NCBI RefSeq assembly: GCF_016031625.1 | Contig: NZ_JACCHP010000001.1 | Span: forward strand, 124,001-188,000 | DNA: 64,000 nt | Origin: Bradyrhizobium agreste | GTDB lineage: Bacteria; Pseudomonadota; Alphaproteobacteria; Rhizobiales; Xanthobacteraceae | Direction of reading: 5' to 3' | Shown here: positions 28,009-39,000 of the stretch, one piece after another | Layout of the letters: every line of letters begins with the position of its first letter | How positions within the stretch are numbered: the first letter of the stretch is position 1 | The notes under the pieces: generated by a model | What the model was told of the DNA's origin: nothing | What the model saw: only the letters and a program-made list of their open reading frames with translations | The model's database searches: none | Position numbers and translations under genes: made by a program

Positions 28009-28896
28009 TCAGGCAGCCTTTGCGGCGCTTGATTTTGGCCTCTTCTCGTGCCGTACGCGGGCGTCAATCGCAAGCTGGTCCATGGCCCAGTAAGGGCTGC
28101 CGGCTTTCTTGACAGGATACGGCTCAGTCGCGCGATTGTCCCAAATTACGACGTCGCCTAATTTCCAGTTCCAGCACAGGGTGTTCCGGGGCGCAATGAG
28201 ATAGGATTGCAGCCGTTCAAACAGTCTTTGGCTGGGATAGCGCTGCAGGCCGACGAAGTTGTTCACGGAACGACCGAGCGATAGCATGCGTTCACCGGTC
28301 TCGGGATGAACACGAACAATCGGATGTGTCGTTTCGTAGATCGTTCCAGTGGATACGCCGCACCAAGGCCGCTTATTGGCTTCGGTGACTCTCTCTGTCG
28401 CAGTGAGATCAGATGCGACGAAGCTCACAGCCCAAAGGTTATCTGCGAGCATCCGCAGGGGATCGGGAAGATCAAGATAAGCGGCCGCCCTGCTCGACCA
28501 AGCAATGTCGCCGCCAAAAGGCGGGACCGCTGCAAGCCGTAGCACCGAAATGGCTGCGGGGATCCGCTCATCGTTCATCTGGTTGAGATGACTGCAGGCG
28601 CGACCAGACAGCTCCTGCCTGATCGTTAAACCGCCCATTGTGTCCGCCATTGTGGGATTGGGTACCAGCGAGCCAAGACGGAGCACAAAACGCTGCTGCT
28701 GGGCATCGTCGAGATGTCCCTGATCACGGAAGAAGATGACCTTATGCTCTAGCAGAAGCCGGTTGAACGCTACGATGACATCGTCAGGCAAATCGTCCGA
28801 CAGCGCAATATTCTTGATTTCGGCACCGAGCCGGTCCGCGTGCTTGACGATATCTGCTCGCGGGATGACATTTTCGACAGCCATTATTGCACTCAT
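28009..28896 (-). CDS. TauD/TfdA-family protein lacking iron ligands
   Basis: This 295-residue protein follows the alpha-ketoglutarate-dependent dioxygenase family along its length (IFFRDQ, AAISVLRLAAVPPFGGDIAW, ADNLWAVS, GDVVIWDNRAT). Two of the three Fe(II) ligands are replaced. The HxD motif, normally WHTDVTF, is SHLNQMN with Asn105 for Asp. The distal His, normally in NRATxH, is Pro259 (NRATEPYP). The late Arg-rich 2-oxoglutarate region (RVHPETGER) is kept. The frame is fully open, so it may be a recent loss or a protein with a non-oxygenase role. It stands alone on the minus strand. Confidence 0.85.
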   Translation of the reverse strand: MSAIMAVENVIPRADIVKHADRLGAEIKNIALSDDLPDDVIVAFNRLLLEHKVIFFRDQGHLDDAQQQRFVLRLGSLVPNPTMADTMGGLTIRQELSGRACSHLNQMNDERIPAAISVLRLAAVPPFGGDIAWSSRAAAYLDLPDPLRMLADNLWAVSFVASDLTATERVTEANKRPWCGVSTGTIYETTHPIVRVHPETGERMLSLGRSVNNFVGLQRYPSQRLFERLQSYLIAPRNTLCWNWKLGDVVIWDNRATEPYPVKKAGSPYWAMDQLAIDARVRHEKRPKSSAAKAA

Positions 28897-29880
28897 GACG
28901 GCGCCTCTTTCTGTGGATGTCTAAACAAGCTCAGTGGTGGTCGCGTCTGGCGACAAACCCGGCAAAACAAGCTTGATTTGTCTGAGCATGCGTCACCGTG
29001 CCGCTCAATTAGGCGGCTGAATTCTGATACACACCACCAGCATCTTAGAATCCGACTCCCTTTGCGTGTCTGCACGGCTAGTGCCGCTCTCATCGAAGGA
29101 CACTCGCATATGAGACCACCAGCTCGATTTACAGCCTGATCAACAGTGCAGATCATAGACGCAGTCCATGTCCAGTCCATGAAACGAAACCAGCTTTCTT
29201 TTTAAGCTCGCGCGACGTTCGCCTCGTCCCAGAACTCATGCTTGGAAAATCCTCGAACACCGACTGTGTCGTACCTCATTCATCCGCAAGGCCTCATGCG
29301 CACGATGAAGATTAGAACTGGTTCGCGGCATGCACTCGCGAATGGGATCCACCGCCTCGAAACATTATCTACTTAAAGATGTATAACGTATTACAAACTA
29401 CTTCAACTGGACCCCTAATCATATTTTTGCGACTTGGAGTTGTTCAATGCGCGACGTTTTATCAGCTGATCACTTGCTGTCATGCCTTGGACTAGCGGGA
29501 GAGGCGCAAAATAAGAAGGCTGCAACTTCAGATCAGCTTAAACAACGGACTTAATCCCTCGATTTTCGAGATTTGCACTCGGCGCGAATGCAGGTCGTCC
29601 CCGTGATGCCGTGTCTTTCGTTCTACCCGGAGACGTCGATTTTCCTTACGGCGTGCATGCCGCTTGGCTTCGCGGTAGTTCAGCACACACAATCGAAACA
29701 GAGCGCCCATGGCCAGGAATATCGCTCCGAAGGCGTCTTTGCGTTCTCAGACTGCAAGCCGCAAATTCCGGCTGGCTATCTTGCCTCCCTATGAGCGACA
29801 CGACACCAAAGTGCGGTCGGATTTCAGATCAAAAGCCACCGATGTAGCTTCCTCATGATCGCTCTCTCTTATGCTTGGCT
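28897..29880. other. About 1 kb without a supported gene
   Basis: AT-richer than its surroundings around 29330-29460. Small frames only (a 60-codon minus frame at 29528-29710 is possible but has no support). No sigma-54 match with correct spacing was found upstream of the TauD-like gene. Confidence 0.4.
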
Positions 29881-30260
29881 TGAGATCGAGTGCTCGCCAA
29901 GACCAGGCGCGACGTCGATCTCGCCGCGCTGCGCCACCCGCGCACGACGTCCGTCAAGATCCTGGCCAGCCGACTCCGCCGCAGCAAGTGCGCCGCCGCC
30001 CTTCGGCGACCCTGCTACAGCTTGCGCAGCGGTCACGTCACACTGCTCGAGAATGTGAAGATGTGCCTCATCACCTCAACGAGGCGGCGATCAGCGCCCT
30101 GATCCGCGTGGTCAACCGCTACGTCGGCAATCTCGTACCGATGCCCGGAGTCTTTCCGGACTACAAAGCGCCGATCGTCCGGACCGGCGCCGACGGTCGC
30201 GAGCTCGCAACCCGTGAGCCGCCTTCTATCGACCAATCATCGGGATATGCACGATGACCG
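29881..30260 (+). pseudogene. SRAP (SOS response-associated peptidase) N-terminal remnant and decayed upstream frame
   Basis: Starting at ATGTGC (30060) the frames read the SRAP/YedK start, Met-Cys with the catalytic Cys2. After a frameshift they continue AISALIRVVNRYVGNLVPMP, then GVFPDYKAPIVRTG, which matches this family (DNA-protein crosslink at abasic sites). The sequence stops matching at about 30240, where the barrel-MATE duplication begins, so the duplication probably replaced the rest. Upstream codons (DVDLAALRHPRTTSVKILAS) resemble a small zinc-ribbon-like protein, also decayed. Confidence 0.6.
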
Positions 30261-31091
30261 GCCCACCCTCTGTCGGGGAACAGCGATCCATGGGACCATT
30301 CCGGCTGACTCGGGCTGCTTCCGAAATGATAATTCAATCCGACCTTTCCAACTTGATCACTGCTCGATAAATCGCTTGCGCTGGCGGGGATGATGGCGAG
30401 CGGCGGGGACTGCATGGTCGGGGGGCGTCGCCAGGTGAGGTCCAGCAAACCTCAAATAGTCGTATTCAAATTTGAGAGACCAAGCGGCCGTCAAGGCTTG
30501 CTCCACACCGAATTCGACAGTCCATCCGAAACGACCGTAGTTAAATTGCGTAGTGTGCTGCGGAAATCCAGAAGACCCCTCGTCGTGAAATTCGTCGTTG
30601 TTAGCGATGCTCCCGCGATTGTTCTGCCAGGCTGCGCCGGCCTTGACATAGGTGAGCGTGCGACCCTGGGCACCAAAAGTGTAACCGACCCGAGCGGTGC
30701 CTGTGACAAAGACGTTCGGACTTGCCTTGCAGGTGGCGATCACAACATTACCGGAGAAGGCAAGACAGCTGTTTGTGCCGTCGGACACAGCATGGCTTAC
30801 ATCCAACTCGGCGCCAAGAACCCATCCGTTGCTTTGCCAATTGTAGCCGATCTGACCGCCCGCCAGGAATATTGGGGTGTTGACGATGTCGCCATAGATT
30901 GACGGCCCGTAGGGATCAGTGAAGGACGTGCGGCCATAACCACCACCGCCGTGAAAGCCCACATATCCTCCAGTCCAGCTCCACAATGTCGACGAGACCC
31001 TCGCCGCCGGGGTCAGCTCCGCTGAGTTAGCCAGACTGCATGTTGCAAGCGAAACTACTGCCGCGCCGCAACCAAGAACTCCAGTTCGCAT
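30240..31091 (-). pseudogene. Outer-membrane beta-barrel protein (Omp25/31-like), frameshifted near its end
   Basis: A signal peptide (LGCGAAVVSLATCSLANSAE) precedes a porin-like barrel: WTGGYVGFHGGGGYGRTSF, GYNWQSNGWVLGAELDVSHA, RVGYTFGAQGRTLTYVKAGA, then GWTVEFGVEQALTAAWSLKF. The open frame ends at 30357 with an unusual basic tail. The proper C-terminus (MQSPPLAIIPASAS, then KVGLNYHFG) lies in another frame from 30430 down, so one indel near 30430 broke it. It has its own RpoN promoter at 31177-31192. A decayed copy is at 4190-4765. Confidence 0.75.
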
Positions 31092-31176
31092 ATCACCTCA
31101 CAATAACATGCGCGCCATCAGCAACGTAGCCCGAACGGTCGTTGCTCTGGCGTCGCTCCCACGACGGTCGCAGTGA

Positions 31177-31192
31177 GCAGTTTCCGTGCCGC
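31177..31192 (-). promoter_or_regulatory. RpoN (-24/-12) promoter of barrel gene
   Basis: Minus strand CGGCACG-GAAA-CTGC with GG-N10-GC spacing, 86 bases upstream of ATG 31091. The equivalent place in copy A has lost the spacing. Confidence 0.55.
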
Positions 31193-31672
31193 CCTGAACG
31201 CTGCGTATTCGATGTTTTTTTCCATGGCCACGTCGGATAGCCGACAAGACCCGTCACAGCTGCGACAAGTCGCGCGAGCGCCGAGGTGCGCAATCATCGC
31301 AGTGTCAAGGCGCGTATACCCGGTGGCTTATACAAGCCCGTCGGGAGTCCGGCGCTGAGATGGGTCCACTCCAAGGAGTGTGTGGTGAGGTCCGTCGATG
31401 CGATCGGCGCGTGAGGTGGTAGCAACGAGGCCGACGCCAGCGGCGCCGAGCTGGACTACTTGGCGATCACAACCTGGTTCGCACCTAACAAGCACGCCTC
31501 CGCGTTGACCGCTCTGAAATGTCCATCACCGGCGCGTGCAACACTCCATCGCGATCGCAGCGATAAAAACCGATACATAGCGACTCGCTCTTGCACATCA
31601 TACTAATTTTGGAGCCATCCCCTCGCCGGCCATGTAGGCTTAAATGCCTGCTCCGATCGTCTCCTTATCAGA
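31193..31672. repeat. Intergenic arm of the barrel-MATE duplication (copy B)
   Basis: Parallels 4960-5306, including matching blocks ATCGCAGCGAT.AA...CGATACATAGCGACTCGCTCTT just before the MATE gene's 3' end. Confidence 0.6.
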
Positions 31673-33093
31673 TCAAAGAGCACTTCCCATTCCTGGCTGA
31701 ATGTGCCGGTCCCCTTGTCTGAGCTCAGCGAACTGGCGGAACATCACAAACAGCGCGATCATTCCGGCGCCCAGCTCAGCGATGGCTTGACTGGCCAATA
31801 CTCCGCTAAAGCCCGATATGGCAGGGAATAACAGTACAGCCGGAATGAAGAGATAATGCCTCGCAAAACACACAACCGCGCTGAGACGCGCTCTGCCGAG
31901 CGATTGAAGCATCGCCGTGACGACACTCTCAATACCATACAGCCCAAAAAACGGTGGAAGACAGTGCAGGCAGAAACGGCAATTTCCCTGACGTTATCGC
32001 TATCGCTGAACAGCCTGACCAAAGGTCGGGCAAAAATCACAACGGCCGCTGAATATGTCACCGAAAGAGCGATAGTCATAGAAAGCATGACTTTTGCAGC
32101 CCTCAATACACGAGAAAAATCGCGTGCGCCCCAGCCAAAACCCAGGATAGCTTGAGAACCCACACAGAAACCGCTGATAAGCAGTGCGCCAATCGTTAAG
32201 ATTCGTAGGGCTATTCCCACGGCCGCGATGGACTCTTCGCCGAACGGCGCAGCTGCTCCGTACAAGAGCATAACGGCGATAGCAGATAAGATGCTGGTCA
32301 CGGTCGCTGGCGTCCCCACGAACGCGATCTGTCTGATGCGATCTGCTCGCAACGAGATGTGAGACATCCTGACGACGACCATTCCTCGCTGCTTGGTAAA
32401 ATACGCGATATAGAGGCTAATAGCTGCGGCCTGAGAAACAAGCGTTGCGATAGCGGCGCCTCGCACACCGAGGTCCAGCACGGATATGAGCACCGGATCA
32501 AGGCCAGCGTTCAGTACGAAGGCGGTCATCATCGTCCACATGCTGAATCGTGTGTTGCCCTCGGCTCGGACGATGAAGCCGTTGACGATATTCAGAAGCA
32601 TGAGGGTGCATCCGAACAAAAGCGTCGTCGCGTAGTCGAGCGCCAGGGGCATGATGGTTGGAGTTGCCCCGAGCGCTAGGAAGATCTCTCGCATATTTAG
32701 AAACAAAGCGACTGTTACCGTGATGCCGACTGGCACGGCGAGCGCGAGAGCGGTACTGGCGCCTCGACTCGCCTCCAGGTACTCGCCAGCACCAAGATGA
32801 CGAGATATGAACGACGCTGCTCCAACACCTATCCCCTGTCCCGCCGCCGCGAGCAGGACCACGATCGGCAAGGTCATGCTAACAGCTGCGATCGCCTGCG
32901 CGCCGAGTGCGCCAACAAAGATTGCGTTGACGACCTGCTGCAAAGCGTTGATCGACAAGCCAACAACAGATGGAATGGCGAGCCGCAGGATAAGTATGGA
33001 AAGACTGGGGCCTGATAAATCGATGTGGGGGTTGTTGTTCGGCATCACATCGTGATCGGCCTCGGCGGCGAATTCCGCATCGGGGTCATTCAT
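31673..33093 (-). pseudogene. MATE-family exporter (copy B), C-terminal frameshift
   Basis: About 75 percent identical to the MATE protein at 5307-6683, with all early and middle helices intact (PSVVGLSINALQQVVNAIFV, RAEGNTRFSM). At 31948-31954 one base is missing in the T-run (CCGTTTTTTGG versus CTATTTTTTGG in copy A). The frame therefore changes after AVSACTVFH and ends at 31759 in unrelated residues, while the true end (MLQSLGRARLSAVVCFARHY, AIAELGAGMIALFV) sits in another frame to 31673. The last two or three helices would be lost. ATG 33093 overlaps the NRPS stop (ATGA), so the pair forms an operon and the exporter probably served the NRPS product. Confidence 0.85.
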
Positions 33094-36000
33094 GAATGAA
33101 GGTGTCCCGAGATCTTCCGAATTTCATTGATCGTCTGCAACAACTCGTCTTGCAAGACCGTGCAAAGATGGCGGGTCACCTCATAATCGGCCACGCTCGG
33201 ATCATACGTGGCATCAATCTGTAGATTGCCCGATTGATATCCGACATCGAACCAGAAGACGTGGATCGCCGCCGCTTGATGCATGTGTTCACCGATCCAA
33301 AGTGGATAAGGGTCTGTGTCGAGAAAACGGCGTGGGAAATGGCGCTGCAAACGGGCGCGATAATTCACCCCAATTCTGGGCAGTGGCAGGCGATCAAGCC
33401 GACGCCGCACGGCTGGATCTCGGTTTAGGAATTTCATGGCCCGAAAGCCTATTCCCCCCCGCGGCAGCGCATTGCGCTGCCGGTATATTGAACGAGCACG
33501 GTCGGAACGCGACTCCCTTCCTGTGACATTCAATGAAAGCGGAACGATCTCGCTGATAAGTCCAATGATCTGAGATGAATCGAAATCGTCAAACAGCCGA
33601 CCTCGTGTCGAGGTCAGGCTATCAATCCAGAGCGAATAGTTGCCGAACAGGGCGCCAAACGCACCTGACAGCGCAGCAAGAAACACATCAAAGTCCTGAC
33701 AATGCGCTGATCTGGCTCCAATACTGAGGAGACCCGCTGTTGTTTCCCGGTTGATCTCAAGATGGTACTTGGCCTGATCTACGCAAAGCGAACGGCCGTT
33801 CGCATCCTCCCGACGACCTTCCACACTTGCATCGTGAAACTCTCTCGCGCTTCCTTCGGCAACACTCGTGCCGCGCGATGACGCGTCGCTGATACGCAAG
33901 TTGAATTGGGCGTAGTCGATGCCCTCCCAGTACTTGAGTTCGTCTGGTGCTTCGCTGCTCGCGTAGTGCTCGAGGCGCTTCAACCAGGGAGAGAGCCTTT
34001 GTACGGTCTCGGGACCGTTCACATCGTGGCCTGCAGCAAGAGCGTGGTATGCGCTCTCCAATGCTTCCAGAAATAGCCGATAGCCCATCCCATCCGCTAC
34101 GAAATGATGCATCAACACCAGCAGATAGTAATCGCCGCTTTCCGAAGTACGGAAGGCCTCGACGTGAACAAGAGGCGTGTGGCCGTCAAACCGAAACATG
34201 TGTTGACGTTTTGCCGAGACGCTCTCGATTGTCCTGCGCTGGTCTGGGCCGGTCATCCGGACGAGATCGATCTCCTCCACGATGTGCTCGGCCGGACAAG
34301 GCCCAATCCCCAGTCGTAGTCCATCTTGGGTTCGGGCAACGCGGAGCCTGAGGCCTTCGTGCCTCTCGATGACATGGGCGAGAGCCCGGTCCAGGATTTT
34401 GATGTTCAGGATGCCGCCGCGCAAGAAGAACAGATCGCCAATGTTAAAATGCTCGTCAAAGCCGAGAAGAGAATTCCAAAACGATATTATGGGGGGCACA
34501 GGCAGGAAGCCGTCCGCGGACGCCACGTTATGGGGTGCCGCCTCCGTTTCCCCGGCTGCCAACTCCCTGATGGTCGGTGTTCGATAAAGCTGGTTGACGG
34601 TGAAATTCAGCTCGGCTTTGCGCGCCAGCGTGACGCAACGTACGCTCAGAAGAGAATCGCCGCCGATATCAAAGAAACTGCTGTCGATTCCCACCCCCTT
34701 GGCGCCTAATAGATCCTCCCAGATCCGAGCAAGAACTCGCTCGTTCCTGGTGCGGGGCTCAGCAGATGGACGAGTTTCTATCTCGCGGTAAGGAACGGAG
34801 GAAAGGCGAGCACGGTCTATCTTTCCGCTTGTCGTCAGGGGAACACTGTCAACGAACCTGAAGGCTGTGGGAACCATGGCAGATGGCAATCTGTTGCGCA
34901 GGTGGGCGAGAATCTCTCCAGTGCTTAGATTTTTCCGAGCGGGCACCACGCTCGCCGTCAAGCGGCGATCCTCATCGATGCCTTCTGCGAAGACCGCGGC
35001 CTTTGCGATTGCCGGATGAGACTCAAGGGCAAATTCGACCTCCTCCGGCTCGATGCGAAAGCCCCTCACCTTGATCTGGTTGTCCGATCGGCCGCAAATC
35101 TCGAGAAGGCCGCTGGTTGAGATGCGTGCGATGTCCCCACTTCGATAAAGCACGTCGTATTGTCCGCCATCATACGGATTCGGCACGAAACAGCGGTCAG
35201 TCCGATTTTGATCCCGCCAGTACCCAGCGCTGAGACAGCGGCCCGCGATGCACAGTTCGCCGGGGGCTCCAACAGGCACTCTCTTCAATCGTGAATCGAG
35301 CACATAGACTTTGACGTTGTCGATCGGCCGCCCCACCGGCACAAGCGCCGAGTTGTCATCGGCATCCGACGTTTCGTGCACGGCTGCATTGGACGCACAT
35401 TCCGTCGCACCATAGAAGTTCCACAACGGCACGCCCGGAAAAGACCCGCGCCAGCGAGCGGGCAGCGAGGAAGGCATCGGTTCGGCGCTGCTTGTGACCA
35501 ATCTCAAGGCTGTCCTTTGCGGTCGTCGTTCCTGGGACCCGATGAGACCGGACAGGAGTGGCGGAGAGGCAAAAAAGCGTGTCACACGATGTTTTGCCAA
35601 ACTGCACAATAATAGATCCGGATCTAGCACCTGCCCATGAGTGAGGATCAGCGTGGGCACACCTCTCAGAAGCCCACCAAAATACTCCCAAGCGGACGCA
35701 ACAAGGGAAGCGGACTTCTGGACAACCATCACGTCGGTACTATCGAAAGGAAAGCGTCGCCACATCCAGTTCAGCCGATTGAGGATGGCCGATTCCGGAA
35801 TAAGAACCCCCTTCGCCCGCCCTGTTGAGGACGACGTGTATATAAGGTTCGCAATTTGGTGATCTGAGGGTGAGTCGCTGGATTCGAAATTATCCCTCAG
35901 CGCCCTGCACCTGTCTAACGTCAATAGACAAATCGAAGGTATGTCAAAGCCAGTGTCCGTGGTATTTGCGTGAACCAACACCTTTGCCTGACTATCTCGC

Positions 36001-39000
36001 AGGATATGTTGGATCCGATCAGGCGGATAATCCGGCGGTATCGGCACGACAATAGAGTGCAAAGCTCGCGCCGCCAGCATAACAGCGGCAACGTCAGGCG
36101 ACCGGTCGACCAGCATGGCGACCATATCGCCAGCGCCCACGTCCAAATCCCGCAGGAAGGACCTGATAGCTGCTACGCGCTCACGCAGCTGGCCGAATGT
36201 GACTTCCCCGAACTCGCCAAAATATGCTACCTTGCTGTGATTGGAGACACTGATCTGCTCGAAGGCTTCAACAAGCTGACATTCAGACTCATATGGCTGC
36301 CTGGACCCCTCCAGCGAGTTCAGTAGAGTGACGTCTGACGCGCTAAGGCAGCTCAGCTCCTCAATGGGCGCAAGCGGTTTGTCAACGCAGGCGGCAATCA
36401 GACAGCGCAGATTTTTCGCCGTGCGAACAACTAGATCACTCGAAAATATTTCTTCCGCATACGCCAGCTGGAGCGCAATTTCATCGCGCTGATCTTGCGC
36501 GTACAGTGTTAAGTCGAATTTGACATAGCCTGTGTCGTATTCGCGGAATGTCAGAGCCAACTCGTCTTGACCAAGTGGCTCGGCGGCCTCGGAGTACATG
36601 TTGAACATGACCTGGAAGATCGGTGATCGACCAGGTTCGCGACATAACCTTGTATCCCTGACCATCCATCCGAATGGATAGGCCGAATTTGCGATGGCAT
36701 CGCTGACCAGGCCCTGGATGCGCGTGGTATGAGCAGCAAAGGACTGACCGGCATCGATCGCGGCACGGATCGGCAGCATATTCAGGAAAAAGCCAATGAT
36801 GTCGGCGCTGCCAGGTTGATCACGTACAGCGTGTGGCATGCCGACGATAATATCATCCTGACCGCTATACATTCGTAGCAGCAGCTGGAAGCACGCCAGC
36901 AATGTTGTCGACGTGGTGCAGCCATTTCGGCGCGCGAATTCTCTTACGCGACTGGAGAGATCGCTGCCAAGCAGCACTGGATGCGAGCCGCCGCGGTATG
37001 AATTTGTTTGCGGGCGCGCCTTTCCGAGCGAAAGCACCGGCGGATCATCACCGATCTGACGACGCCAATAGTGACGTTGGTTCTCCAAGGCCTCTGGAGA
37101 AACGTGTTGTTTTTCCCATGCCGCGTATGCCGAGAGTGACGCCCGGTTCTCTGGCCAAGGCGCGGCGGCATCTAAATACCTTCTCTGAAGATCTCTGAGC
37201 AGAATAGAGATCGACCAGGCATCGAGGATGATTTCGTGAGCGGCGATCAATATGAGATGATTGTCAGGACCAAGACGGACCATACGCGCGCGAAACAAGT
37301 GGCCCTGTCCGAGATCGAAATTGTCTTTCAGCTCCGTTCGCCGAAACTGTGCGATGAGCTCCTCAGCCTCGGAGGAGGTGAGATGAGATAGATCGATCAA
37401 TTCAAGACTGGTGCATGGCGGAGCATCAAAGCATTGAACCGGACCGTCTTCGTCGATAAAGCGCGCCGAAAGCGCCTGGTGGGAATGAATGACCTCGGTC
37501 CAGGCGCGATTGAACCGAGCTAAATTGATGGCTCCCTTAATCCGCAGCCCGCCTTGAATGATGTAGTTCCTGGCAGATGGATCAAGCTGCGCCAAAAACC
37601 ACAGGTGCTCCTGGAGGTGCGTCAGAGGTGATCGGCTTCGCTTTTGGCATGTCAAAGCCGTGCATGGATTGAGCTCAGCGCGAGCCTCTATCGAAGCGGC
37701 AAGAGATCGAATTGTGCCATTCAGGACCAGTCTGAAATCCGCTTTCACTCCGAGCAAGGTCTGCAGCTGTCCCAATATAAGCATTGCGCGGAGCGAGTCT
37801 CCGCCGAGGCTTATGAATTGGTCATTCACACCTATGTTCTCTATACGCAAAATGCCGGACCAGATTTGACGTAGCCGGACTTCGAGGTCTGATTGCGGCT
37901 CCTCGAATGGCGTTGACAATAACGGCCGAACACTGTCCGGGTCAGGCAATGCTGCAAAGTCGACCTTTCCGTTCCTGGTCAGTGGAATACCGCTGACGTG
38001 GATGATTCTTTCCGGAAGCATGTAGCTGGGGAGTGCCTCAGCAAGAAAATTCTGCAGGTCGCTTTCCGCCAGTTCAGCTGGAGCCGACACATACGCAACC
38101 AGCCGCCGCGATTCGACTTGCGCCTCCGACCCAGCTATATCTCGCGCCGTAAGCTTTACACCTGCGCAGACAGAGGCGACTGCGACGGCGCCATGAACCA
38201 AGGGATGAGCGGACAAACGAGCTTCGATTTCTCCCAGCTCGATTCTGTGCCCGCGAATTTTGACCTGACGATCCCGTCGACCGAGACATTCCAGAAGTCC
38301 GTCGGAACGAACGCGGCCAAGATCACCTGTCCGGTATAGGCGCCGGAACGACGAGTCGTTTGAGAACGGGTTCGGCCCAAAGGCATCCTTGGTGCGGACA
38401 TCGTCATTGGCGTAACCGACAGCGACACCAACGCCACTCACACAGATTTCGCCGAGTTCTCCTACATTACAGAGCCGTGGTCCGTCCGCGACATAAACCT
38501 CAACGTTTTGAATTGGTCTGCCGATCGGTACATAAAGCTCAGCCAGCGCAGGCGGCACGGAAACCAGATGATGCGTCACGCCGTCGGCGCACTCGGTCGG
38601 CCCGTAGTGATTGAGAATGGGGACGCGGGGATATAAGCCAAACCAGGCACGCGCCAATCCGGGTGTTAGCGGTTCTCCGACCGTAGAAATAATCCGCAAA
38701 CCATCCAGAGCTCGCTCCGCCGGAGCAAGCGACTGCAGATACTCAACAAATACTGCCAGCATCGACGGAACGAATTGGATAACCGAAGCACCGCCTCCTT
38801 GAATTGCTTGGAGGAGGGACAATGGCGATCGCAATGTTTCATCATCAATGATCGCGCCAGAGGCTCCGACGCAAAGCCCAGCCAGAAGCTGCCACAGCGA
38901 GATATCAAAGCAATGCGACGCCGTTTGCGCGACGCAATCCGTCTGAGTGAGACTTAGAGCATCGATCTTTGCCGCCAAATGATTGTTTAGGGCGCCGCGC

